Shown here: positions 6,641-12,726 of the stretch, piece after piece
How positions within the stretch are numbered: the stretch's first letter is position 1
Layout of the letters: every line of letters begins with the position of its first letter
NCBI GenBank assembly: GCA_048497495.1
Contig: JAFHCF010000126.1
Span: forward strand, 1-15,205
Reading direction: 5' to 3'
Origin: JAFHCF01 sp048497495
GTDB lineage: Bacteria; Pseudomonadota; Alphaproteobacteria; Rhizobiales; Ancalomicrobiaceae
Length of the DNA stretch: 15,205 bases
Notes under the pieces: generated by a model
What the model was told of the DNA's origin: nothing
Databases searched by the model: none
Seen by the model: only the letters and a program-made list of their open reading frames with translations
Translations under genes and position numbers: made by a program

Positions 6641-8203
6641 ATGAAGCAGATCGATCCCAGGACCCTCTATCGTCAGGCCGTCGACATCGCCGCGATGGCG
6701 CCACAAGGCGACACGTTCGAGGCCTTGCCGGAACTGCCGCGGGCGCGCGCCGCCCTGTCCGATCAGGCGCGCGAAGTGGCGGCGCTGTTCTCCGATCGGC
6801 CGATCTCGCGGCGTCTCCTCGCCGGATCGATCCGCGCGATCGAATTCGTCGCCGTCGTGGCGACGGGCCTCGGCGCGTTGTTCTCCGTCGGACAGGCGGC
6901 GAGCGCCGCCGATCCGCTGCATCTGGCCGCCGTGCCCTTCGGCGCGACGCTGACGCTGCTGTTCATCCAGGCCTTCGACGGCTACCAGATCTCGGCCTTC
7001 CGCAACTATGCCTTCCAGCTCGGCCGCATCGTCGCGTCGTGGTCGATGGTCTTCGCCGGCGTCGCCGCCCTCGCCTTCTTCGCCGGGCTCGGCGAGGCGG
7101 AGGACGGGCAGCGGCTGGTGCGCTGGTATTTCAGCGGCATCGCGTTCTTCGTCGTCTTCCGCTTCGCCCTCACCCGGCTGGTGACCAATTGGACCCGCGA
7201 CGGCCGGCTGGAGCGCCGCGCCGTGATCGTCGGCGGCGGCAAGCTCGCCGAGGACCTGATCCGCAGCCTCGAGATGCAGCCGGGCAACGACATCCGCATC
7301 TGCGGCATCTTCGACGACCGCGACGACGAGCGGTCGCCGGCGATGGTGGAGGGCTATCCCAAGCTCGGCACCATTCCCGAACTGGTCGAGTTCGGCCGGC
7401 TCACCAAGCTCGACATGCTGATCGTCGCCCTGCCGATCACGGCGATGGCGCGCGTCCACCAGATGCTGAAGAAGCTGTGGGTGCTGCCCGTCGACATTCG
7501 GCTGTCGGCCCACGCCGACCGGCTCAAGTTCCGGCCGCGCAACTATTCCTACGAAGGCGCCGTGCCCTTCCTCGACGTCGTCGACAAGCCGCTCGCCGAC
7601 TGGGACGCGGTCGCCAAGCGCGCCTTCGACCTGATCATCGGCACGCTCGCCCTGATCGCGCTCTCCCCGGTGATGATCGCCACGGCGATCGCCATCAAGC
7701 TCGACAGCAAGGGCCCGGTGTTCTTCCGCCAGAAGCGCTTCGGCTTCAACAACGAGGTCATCGACGTCTGGAAGTTTCGCTCGATGTACACCGACCAGTG
7801 CGACTTCGCGGCGAAGGCGATGGTCACCAAGGGCGACCCGCGGGTCACCCGGGTCGGGCGCTTCATCCGCAAGGCCTCGATCGACGAATTGCCGCAATTG
7901 TTCAACGTGTTGAAAGGCGAGCTGGCGCTGGTCGGGCCGCGTCCGCACGCGGTCAACGCCCAGACCGAGAACCGCATGTGGGATCAGGTGGTCGACGGCT
8001 ACTTCGCCCGCCACAAGGTCAAGCCCGGCGTCACCGGTTGGGCCCAGATCAACGGCTGGCGCGGCGAGATCGACACGCCGGAGAAGATCCGCAAGCGCGT
8101 CGAGCACGACATCTACTACATCGAGAACTGGTCGGTGCTGTTCGACCTGAAGATCCTGGCGCTGACGCCGATCTGCCTCCTGAACACGGAGAACGCGTAT
8201 TGA
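6641..8203 (+). CDS. Polyprenyl-phosphate sugar-1-phosphate transferase (WcaJ/PssY/HfsE type), initiating enzyme
   Basis: A 520-residue polytopic membrane protein that starts the repeat unit by moving a sugar-1-phosphate from a nucleotide sugar to undecaprenyl phosphate. It has a long cytoplasmic N-terminus of about 57 residues, then four hydrophobic segments up to about residue 180. A nucleotide-binding-like CoA_binding_3 domain starts at RRAVIVGGGKLAEDLIRSLE. The catalytic Bac_transf domain begins at KRAFDLIIGTLALI. Within it are PVFFRQKRFGFNN, KFRSM, the catalytic pair Asp415-Glu416 in SIDELPQLFNVLKGE, LVGPRPHAV, and KPGVTGWAQINGWRGE. All key residues of the family appear intact. GGAG sits 7 nt before the ATG. 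Glucose is the commonest substrate in this subfamily, but the sugar here is unproven. Its stop overlaps the start of the polymerase gene. Confidence 0.95.
   Translation: MKQIDPRTLYRQAVDIAAMAPQGDTFEALPELPRARAALSDQAREVAALFSDRPISRRLLAGSIRAIEFVAVVATGLGALFSVGQAASAADPLHLAAVPFGATLTLLFIQAFDGYQISAFRNYAFQLGRIVASWSMVFAGVAALAFFAGLGEAEDGQRLVRWYFSGIAFFVVFRFALTRLVTNWTRDGRLERRAVIVGGGKLAEDLIRSLEMQPGNDIRICGIFDDRDDERSPAMVEGYPKLGTIPELVEFGRLTKLDMLIVALPITAMARVHQMLKKLWVLPVDIRLSAHADRLKFRPRNYSYEGAVPFLDVVDKPLADWDAVAKRAFDLIIGTLALIALSPVMIATAIAIKLDSKGPVFFRQKRFGFNNEVIDVWKFRSMYTDQCDFAAKAMVTKGDPRVTRVGRFIRKASIDELPQLFNVLKGELALVGPRPHAVNAQTENRMWDQVVDGYFARHKVKPGVTGWAQINGWRGEIDTPEKIRKRVEHDIYYIENWSVLFDLKILALTPICLLNTENAY
8188..8191 (+). 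promoter_or_regulatory. Ribosome-binding site supporting a coupled TTG start
   Basis: GGAG inside the end of the phosphotransferase gene, 8 nt before the TTG at 8200. That TTG overlaps the TGA stop at 8201-8203. The next in-frame ATG at 8212 has no such site, so the coupled TTG start is preferred. Confidence 0.55.
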
Positions 8204-9453
8204 CCCTGGCGATGGGCCATGTCGCCCTCCCCGACAGGCAGATCTCGGTCGAACGTCTCGGCGATGCCTACCTCTTTCTGACGGTGGCGTCGTCGAGCGT
8301 CGTCATGTTCGAGCCGGCGCCCTACGACCTCTTGCTGTCGCTGCACGCGGTCGTCGCCTTCGCCCTGGGATTGACCCTGTCGCGCGCCATGGGGCCGCTG
8401 GTGGTGCTTCTGTTCCTGTTCAACATCGGCGGCATCCTGTCGGTGACCCAGGTGCAATGGTGGGTGGGGCCGGACCACGGCCATCCCTTCATCTTCGTCG
8501 CGATCTCGCTGATGTTGATGATCCACACCATCTTCTTCGCCGCGCTCTGCGCCGACAAGCCGCACCGGATGAACCTGATCATCAAGGCGACGATCGTCGC
8601 GGCGGTGATCGCGGCCGTGCTCGGCGTCGTCGGCTACGGGCTGAAGATCGACGCGCTGATGCGCTTCGGCCGGGCCAAGGGCGCCTTCAAGGATCCCAAC
8701 GTCTACGGACCGTTCCTGGTGTTGCCGCTGATCTGGCTGACGCGGACGGTGTTGACCGAGAAACTGTCGCGCAGTTGGCCGCAGGGGCTGATGGCGCTGC
8801 TGATGCTCGCCGGCGTCTTCCTGTCGATGTCGCGCGCCGCCTGGGGCCTCGCGGCCGGCTGCCTGCTCCTCATCGGCATGGTCCTGTTCGTCGACGAGCG
8901 GTCGGTGAAGGGGCGGATGCGGCTGATGATGCTCGGCTTCCTCGGGCTTCTCGCGGTGATGCTGATGCTCGCCGTCGCGCTCTCCTTCGAGGAAGTGAGC
9001 GCCCTCTTCGACGAACGCGCCAAGCTGGTGCAGAACTACGACGGCGCCCGTCTCGGCCGCTTCGCCCGCCATTGGCTGGGCTTCGTCTGGGCGACCGAAC
9101 TGCCGCTCGGTCTCGGGCCCTACCAGTTCGGCCACCACTATCCGGAAGACCCGCACAACGTCTTCCTGAAGTCGCTGATGGTCTACGGCTGGCTCGGCTT
9201 CCTCGCCTACACCACCCTCGCCTTGTGGACGCTCGCCGCGCTGTTCAAGTCGATGTTCCTGCCGCGCCCGTGGAAGCCGATGGCTCAGGTGGTCTGGGTG
9301 ACGCTCGCCGGGCATCAACTGGTCAGCTGGATCATCGACAGCGACCACTGGCGCCACTTCTTCCTGTTGTGGGGTCTGGCCTGGGCGATCATCGTGCTGG
9401 AGACGCGGCAGCGAAGACGGATCGAGAGCCGCGCGGCGGCCGCGCAGGCCTGA
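8200..9453 (+). CDS. O-antigen ligase/polymerase-like membrane protein (Wzy_C)
   Basis: A 417-residue, highly hydrophobic protein with about ten membrane segments by eye, expected to polymerise lipid-linked repeat units in the periplasm. The Wzy_C/WaaL pattern is present: FGRAKGAFKDPNVYGPFLVL near residue 160, the small-residue stretch FLSMSRAAWG near 208-216, a large periplasmic loop containing GARLGRFARHW and LGLGPYQFGHHYPEDPHNVFL (Pro-His-Asn at 318-320), then two or three more helices. GPYQFG followed by PHNxFL is the conserved loop motif of this family. The start is most likely the TTG at 8200, overlapping the upstream stop; an ATG at 8212 is the alternative. Since the neighbours make an exopolysaccharide rather than lipid A core, polymerase is more likely than O-antigen ligase, but the fold alone cannot separate the two. 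Confidence 0.9.
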   Translation: MTLAMGHVALPDRQISVERLGDAYLFLTVASSSVVMFEPAPYDLLLSLHAVVAFALGLTLSRAMGPLVVLLFLFNIGGILSVTQVQWWVGPDHGHPFIFVAISLMLMIHTIFFAALCADKPHRMNLIIKATIVAAVIAAVLGVVGYGLKIDALMRFGRAKGAFKDPNVYGPFLVLPLIWLTRTVLTEKLSRSWPQGLMALLMLAGVFLSMSRAAWGLAAGCLLLIGMVLFVDERSVKGRMRLMMLGFLGLLAVMLMLAVALSFEEVSALFDERAKLVQNYDGARLGRFARHWLGFVWATELPLGLGPYQFGHHYPEDPHNVFLKSLMVYGWLGFLAYTTLALWTLAALFKSMFLPRPWKPMAQVVWVTLAGHQLVSWIIDSDHWRHFFLLWGLAWAIIVLETRQRRRIESRAAAAQA

Positions 9454-9508
9454 CGAGGCCGCCACCTCCGTCCGGCGCCGCCGACCGGGTCCGTGTGGGC
9501 GACGGATG

Positions 9509-9555
9509 CCGCGGAGCGACATCGGCACGCGGACAGATTTGCCGCTGAGCGACAT
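9509..9555. repeat. Short direct repeats upstream of the GlxA-family gene
   Basis: CCGC[G/T]GAGCGACAT occurs at 9509-9522 and 9542-9555, 13 of 14 bases identical and 33 bp apart, about three DNA turns. A second pair, GCGGACA[G/A]AT, is at 9529-9538 and 9620-9629. The spacing suits regulator sites on one face of the helix. They sit in the 254-bp gap between the polymerase stop and the regulator start, which holds no credible gene. Confidence 0.35.
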
Positions 9556-9568
9556 TTTCGCTGATTAT

Positions 9569-9585
9569 TCGTCGTTTTTCGACGA
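9569..9585. repeat. Small hairpin TCGTCG-TTTTT-CGACGA
   Basis: A 6-bp stem with a five-T loop in the gap after the polymerase gene. No T run follows the stem in either direction, so it is not a classical intrinsic terminator. Its role, if any, is unclear. Confidence 0.3.
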
Positions 9586-9600
9586 CTTCTCACCTCGTTC

Positions 9601-9626
9601 TGTCGCAGGATGGTCGCCTGCGGACA
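9601..9626. promoter_or_regulatory. Imperfect inverted repeat upstream of the GlxA-family gene, possible operator
   Basis: TGTCGCAGG, then seven bases, then CCTGCGGACA: the arms match except for one extra G. It ends 81 bp before the ATG at 9708. AraC/GlxA regulators often act near their own promoters, so this is a reasonable candidate site, but no consensus for this protein is known to me. Confidence 0.35.
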
Positions 9627-9707
9627 AATCCACCGTCCGCGCTCGGCGGGAGGCCGTTCTCGATCGCGGCGAACCGATGGTGGTGGAAGCACGGGGCGCG
9701 AGCGCGC

Positions 9708-10706
9708 ATGGATACGAAAGCGCGGAAGACCGATCCTCACCGGATCGGGTTCATGATGGTGCCGAACTTCTCGATGATCGCCTTCGCCTCGGCGATCGAG
9801 GTGTTGCGGCTGGCCAACTACGTCTCCGCCGCCGAGCTCTTCGCCTGGCGCCTGTTCTCCCCCGACGGCCGGCCGGTCGCGGCTTCGAACGCCATCGAGG
9901 TGGGCTGTGACGGCGGCTACCGCGAGGTCGGGCCGATGCCCGAGATCGTGGTGTGCGCCGGGCTCGACGTGCAGAAATACGACCACGCGGTGCTGGTGGC
10001 GCAACTGCGCAAGCTCGCCTTCTACGGCGTGTCGATCGGGGCGGTGTGCACCGGCACCTACGTGCTCGCCAAGGCGGGGCTGCTCGACGGCCATCGCTGC
10101 GCCATCCACTGGGAGAACTACGACAGTTTCCGCGAGGATTTCCCCGACATCGAGGTGACGCAGGAGCTCTTCGAATTCGACCGCAACCGCTTCACCTGCG
10201 CCGGCGGCACGGCGGCCGTCGACATGATGCTGGCGCTGGTCACCGCCAAGGCCGGCGCGGCGGTGGCGGCGCTGGTCACCGACGAGTTGATCCATCACCG
10301 GATGCGCGACAGCCACGAGCGCCAGCGCATGGAGCTCAGGGCGCGGCTCGGCGTCACCCATCCGAAGCTCCTGGCGGTCATCGGCGAGATGGACAAGCGG
10401 CTGGAGCGGCCCTTGTCCTGCGCCCAGCTCGCCAAGCTGGTGCGGCTCAGCCCGCGCCAGCTCGAGCGCCTCTTCCAGCGCTATCTCGACACCACGCCGA
10501 CGCGCTACTACCTCGGCCTCAGGCTCAGCCGCGCCCGCCACCTGATCCGCCAGACCTCGATGCCGATCCTGGCGGTGGGGCTGGCCTGCGGCTTCGTCTC
10601 GGCCTCGCATTTCTCCAAGTGCTATTCGGAGTTCTTCAAGAAGACGCCGTCGGAGGAGCGCTCCGGCCTGCGGATGGAGCGGCGGATGGTGGCCGAGGTC
10701 GCGTGA
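9708..10706 (+). CDS. GlxA-family transcriptional regulator (DJ-1/PfpI-like sensor plus AraC-type DNA-binding domain)
   Basis: A 332-residue cytoplasmic regulator. Residues about 12-195 form a DJ-1/PfpI-like domain: IGFMMVPNFSMIAFASAIEVLRLAN at its start, then SIGAVCTGTYVLAKAGLLDG, with Cys114 at the position of the family nucleophile elbow, and CAIHWEN. Residues about 222-320 form the double helix-turn-helix AraC domain: LSCAQLAKLVRLSPRQLERLF, YYLGLRLSRARHLI, then AVGLACGFVSASHFSKCY. In well-studied relatives (ArgR, GbdR and CdhR of Pseudomonas) the first domain senses a small amino-group compound such as arginine, glycine betaine or carnitine and the protein activates its catabolic genes. 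The ligand here is unknown; a betaine-type ligand is inferred only from the corrinoid-activator gene 2 kb away. No strong ribosome-binding site precedes the ATG, so an internal start near residue 16 is possible. Confidence 0.92.
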   Translation: MDTKARKTDPHRIGFMMVPNFSMIAFASAIEVLRLANYVSAAELFAWRLFSPDGRPVAASNAIEVGCDGGYREVGPMPEIVVCAGLDVQKYDHAVLVAQLRKLAFYGVSIGAVCTGTYVLAKAGLLDGHRCAIHWENYDSFREDFPDIEVTQELFEFDRNRFTCAGGTAAVDMMLALVTAKAGAAVAALVTDELIHHRMRDSHERQRMELRARLGVTHPKLLAVIGEMDKRLERPLSCAQLAKLVRLSPRQLERLFQRYLDTTPTRYYLGLRLSRARHLIRQTSMPILAVGLACGFVSASHFSKCYSEFFKKTPSEERSGLRMERRMVAEVA

Positions 10707-10712
10707 CCTCGG
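10693..10712 (+). repeat. Hairpin spanning the stop codon of the GlxA-family gene
   Basis: CCGAGGTC-GCGT-GACCTCGG is a perfect 8-bp stem with a 4-nt loop; the TGA stop at 10704-10706 falls at the loop/arm junction. No T run follows. It is immediately followed by a 12-nt alternating GC tract at 10714-10725. It may protect the 3' end of the transcript or be incidental. Confidence 0.4.
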
Positions 10713-10769
10713 GGCGCGCGCGCGCCGGCGCCGATCGAACCACGGACTTGTCGACCTCGAGATCAAGAC

Positions 10770-10804
10770 AATCCGGCGCTTGCGGGACGCAAGCGTCGGA
10801 TTTT
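10770..10804. terminator. Strong hairpin terminator between convergent genes
   Basis: A stem of 15 bp formed by 10770-10784 and 10788-10802 (core TCCGGCGCTTGCG against CGCAAGCGTCGGA, with one G-T pair) and a GGA loop. On the plus strand it closes into TTTT at 10801-10804. On the minus strand the stem is followed by TTGTCTTG. It lies between the GlxA-family stop and the exporter stop, so it probably serves both genes, better on the plus strand. Confidence 0.8.
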
Positions 10805-10820
10805 GACCACTGGGCGTCCC

Positions 10821-11435
10821 TCACGCCCGCCGGATCTGATCGGCCCCGAGGGCGGCGAGCACGATGCCGGCGACGCGGTCGATCCACAGGCGCGCCCGGC
10901 GGCCGAGCGCGTGGCGGATGCCGGAGACCACCGTCACGACGCCGATCCACCAGGCCATCGAGCCGACCAACACGCCGAGGACCGTCGCCGCCGCGACTTG
11001 CGGCTCGAATCCGGACGTCGGGGCGAGCGCGGTGAAGACGGCGGCGAACATGATGATGGTCGGCGGGTTGGTCAGCGTCAGCATCACCGACCCGAGGAAG
11101 GCGGCACCGGTCGACGACACCGCGCCGACCTCCGCCGGCTGGTCGGTGTCCTTGGTGAAGAAGGTCTTCAGCCCCAGCCAGATCAGGAACAGGCCGGCGG
11201 CGAGGTGGAGCTGGCGTTCCCAGGCGAGGACGAAGGCGGAGACCCCGGCGAGCCCGAGGGCCGCGACCGCCGCGTAGATCGCGTCGCCGACGGCGATGCC
11301 GGCGCCGGTCGCGAGCCCCCAGCGCGGCCCCTGCGTCAGGGTGCGGCGCATGCACAAGAGGCTCATCGGCCCGACCGGCGCGGCGACGGCGAGGCCGATG
11401 CCGACCGCCTTGAGGAAGAGAAGGAGATGTTCCAT
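10821..11435 (-). CDS. LysE/RhtB-family amino-acid exporter
   Basis: A 204-residue inner-membrane protein with about six hydrophobic segments, the normal size for LysE/RhtB translocators, which export amino acids or related small molecules using the proton gradient. The N-terminal helix leads into AAPVGPMSLLCMRRTL, the family's conserved Pro-Gly-Pro-like region (here Pro-Val-Gly-Pro). GIAVGDAIYAAVAALG follows, and later LTLTNPPTIIMFAAVF, the conserved Asn-Pro motif in the second half. The ATG at 11435 gives the standard start; AAGG lies 8 nt upstream on the minus strand. It is divergent from the MsrQ-like gene (141 bp between starts) and convergent with the GlxA-family regulator. The substrate is unknown. 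Confidence 0.9.
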   Translation of the reverse strand: MEHLLLFLKAVGIGLAVAAPVGPMSLLCMRRTLTQGPRWGLATGAGIAVGDAIYAAVAALGLAGVSAFVLAWERQLHLAAGLFLIWLGLKTFFTKDTDQPAEVGAVSSTGAAFLGSVMLTLTNPPTIIMFAAVFTALAPTSGFEPQVAAATVLGVLVGSMAWWIGVVTVVSGIRHALGRRARLWIDRVAGIVLAALGADQIRRA

Positions 11436-11576
11436 GGGGGAGGCCTTCGACGATGAGGTGTGGATCGAGGCTAGTGCAACGGCGCCATCGGGCGCAACGG
11501 GGCCGATGCCGTTTCTCCTCTCGCGGCCGCCTCGCGACGACGTGATGAAACAAAACCCGTCGCGCCGCCGTATGGC

Positions 11577-12524
11577 ATGATGACCCCGCCACGACCGACC
11601 GGACCTTCCATGATCGCCGACATCGCCCGCCTCGCCCCCTGGACCGACCGCAACGGCCGTTTCTCGCTCCTGCGCGCCGCCGTCTTCGTCGGCGTCCTCA
11701 TCCCCGCGCTCGGGCTCCTGTGGCGCTGGGAAGCCGGCGAACTCGGCGCCCGGCCGCTCGTCGAGGCGATCCACGTCTCGGGCGACTGGGCGGTGCGGCT
11801 GGTGCTGCTGTCGGTGGCGATCACGCCGCTGCGCCATCTCACGGCCCAAGCCAAGCTCATCGGCGTGCGACGGACGATCGGCGTCGCCGGGCTCCTCTAT
11901 GCGGTTCTGCACGTGACGCTGTGGGGCTTCGACCTCGGCCTGGTGCCGGCGCGGATGGCGACGGAAATCCTGGTGCGGCCCTATCTCACCATCGGCTTCA
12001 CCGCCTTCGTCGGCCTCGCGGCCCTCGGCGCGACCTCCACCGACGGGTCGATCCGGCGGCTCGGCGCGGGATGGAAGCGGCTGCACGGGCTCGTCCACCC
12101 GATCCTCATCCTGATCCTCGTCCACCTCTTCATGCAGTCGAAGCTCGACCTCGCCCAAGGCGCGATCCTCACCGGCATCGCCTTCGCCGGCCTGGCGCTG
12201 CGGATGATGATCGATCGGCGGATGGACCTCGGGTTCGCGGCGGTGGTGATCGCCACCGTCTGCGCCCTCGCCTTCGGCGCGGCGGCGGAGGCGCTGTGGT
12301 TCGTGCTCAAGACCGGCCGGGCGGTCTGGCCGATCCTCGAGGCCAATTTCGTCTTCTCCGCCCGCATCGCCCCGGCCTGGATGGCGGCGGCGATCACGCT
12401 GGCGGTGACGAGCGCCGCCTGGGCCTACCGGCGCTGGAAACCCAGCGGACGCAAGGCCCGCCCGGAGCCAAGCGGCACGTCGAGGATCGAGGCCGGGACG
12501 AGGACCGCGACCGCCTCTTCCTAG
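11577..12524 (+). CDS. msrQ: MsrQ-like heme-binding membrane subunit of methionine sulfoxide reductase
   Basis: A protein of up to 315 residues with a ferric-reductase-like b-heme membrane domain. In the MsrPQ system MsrQ passes electrons through the inner membrane to periplasmic MsrP, which repairs oxidised methionines. Seen here: GDWAVRLVLLSVAITPLRHL (near residue 69), RRTIGVAGLLYAVLHVTLW with His112, STDGSIRRLGAGWKRLHGLVHP with His170 and His174, and LVHLFMQSK with His183; these are the likely heme ligands and the MsrQ signature. About six to eight membrane segments are visible, and the C-terminal tail is basic and low-complexity. No msrP gene is adjacent: the next gene is convergent and unrelated. 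The start is uncertain among ATGs at 11577, 11580 and 11610, none with a clear ribosome-binding site. Confidence 0.85.
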   Translation: MMTPPRPTGPSMIADIARLAPWTDRNGRFSLLRAAVFVGVLIPALGLLWRWEAGELGARPLVEAIHVSGDWAVRLVLLSVAITPLRHLTAQAKLIGVRRTIGVAGLLYAVLHVTLWGFDLGLVPARMATEILVRPYLTIGFTAFVGLAALGATSTDGSIRRLGAGWKRLHGLVHPILILILVHLFMQSKLDLAQGAILTGIAFAGLALRMMIDRRMDLGFAAVVIATVCALAFGAAAEALWFVLKTGRAVWPILEANFVFSARIAPAWMAAAITLAVTSAAWAYRRWKPSGRKARPEPSGTSRIEAGTRTATASS

Positions 12525-12545
12525 TGCCTGTTCCGAGCGGACCGA

Positions 12546-12569
12546 CTCGATACGATCGAGGAGAATTTT
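12546..12569 (+). terminator. Possible intrinsic terminator of the MsrQ-like gene
   Basis: CTCGAT-ACG-ATCGAG forms a 6-bp stem, followed after five bases by TTTT at 12566-12569. The stem is short and the T run is brief and not immediately adjacent, so this is only a candidate. It starts 21 bp after the stop. Confidence 0.4.
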
Positions 12570-12578
12570 CTCGGATTG

Positions 12579-12597
12579 CTCGTCGCCGTGCGACGAG
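12579..12597. repeat. Hairpin in the convergent gap between the MsrQ-like and RACo-like genes
   Basis: CTCGTCGC-CGT-GCGACGAG is a perfect 8-bp stem with a 3-nt loop. No T run follows on either strand. The remainder of the 202-bp gap (12525-12726) shows no credible gene. Confidence 0.45.
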
Positions 12598-12726
12598 GTC
12601 GGCGACGAATACGGCGTCCGAGATGGCCGAAAACCTCTCCCTCCGGCACTGACGAGGAGGATGGGGTCGAGTGTCGCGTCGGACGTTGCGGCGGCGTGAT
12701 GGCGAACCGTGCGATAGGCCTCACCC

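Noticed and set aside
6230..8107. 625-residue open frame on the minus strand opposite the GT4 and phosphotransferase genes
   Set aside because: Antisense to two intact, well-recognised genes; its composition is Asp/Arg/Gly/His-rich with no domain pattern.
7039..8199. N-terminal extension of the polymerase reading frame back to 7039
   Set aside because: This part is an out-of-frame reading of the phosphotransferase gene, Arg/Pro-rich and non-hydrophobic; true polymerase sequence starts only after 8200.
8116..10766. Two long minus-strand frames of 479 and 483 residues opposite the polymerase and the GlxA-family regulator
   Set aside because: Both are shadows; they are rich in Arg, Gln, His and Glu and show no family motif.
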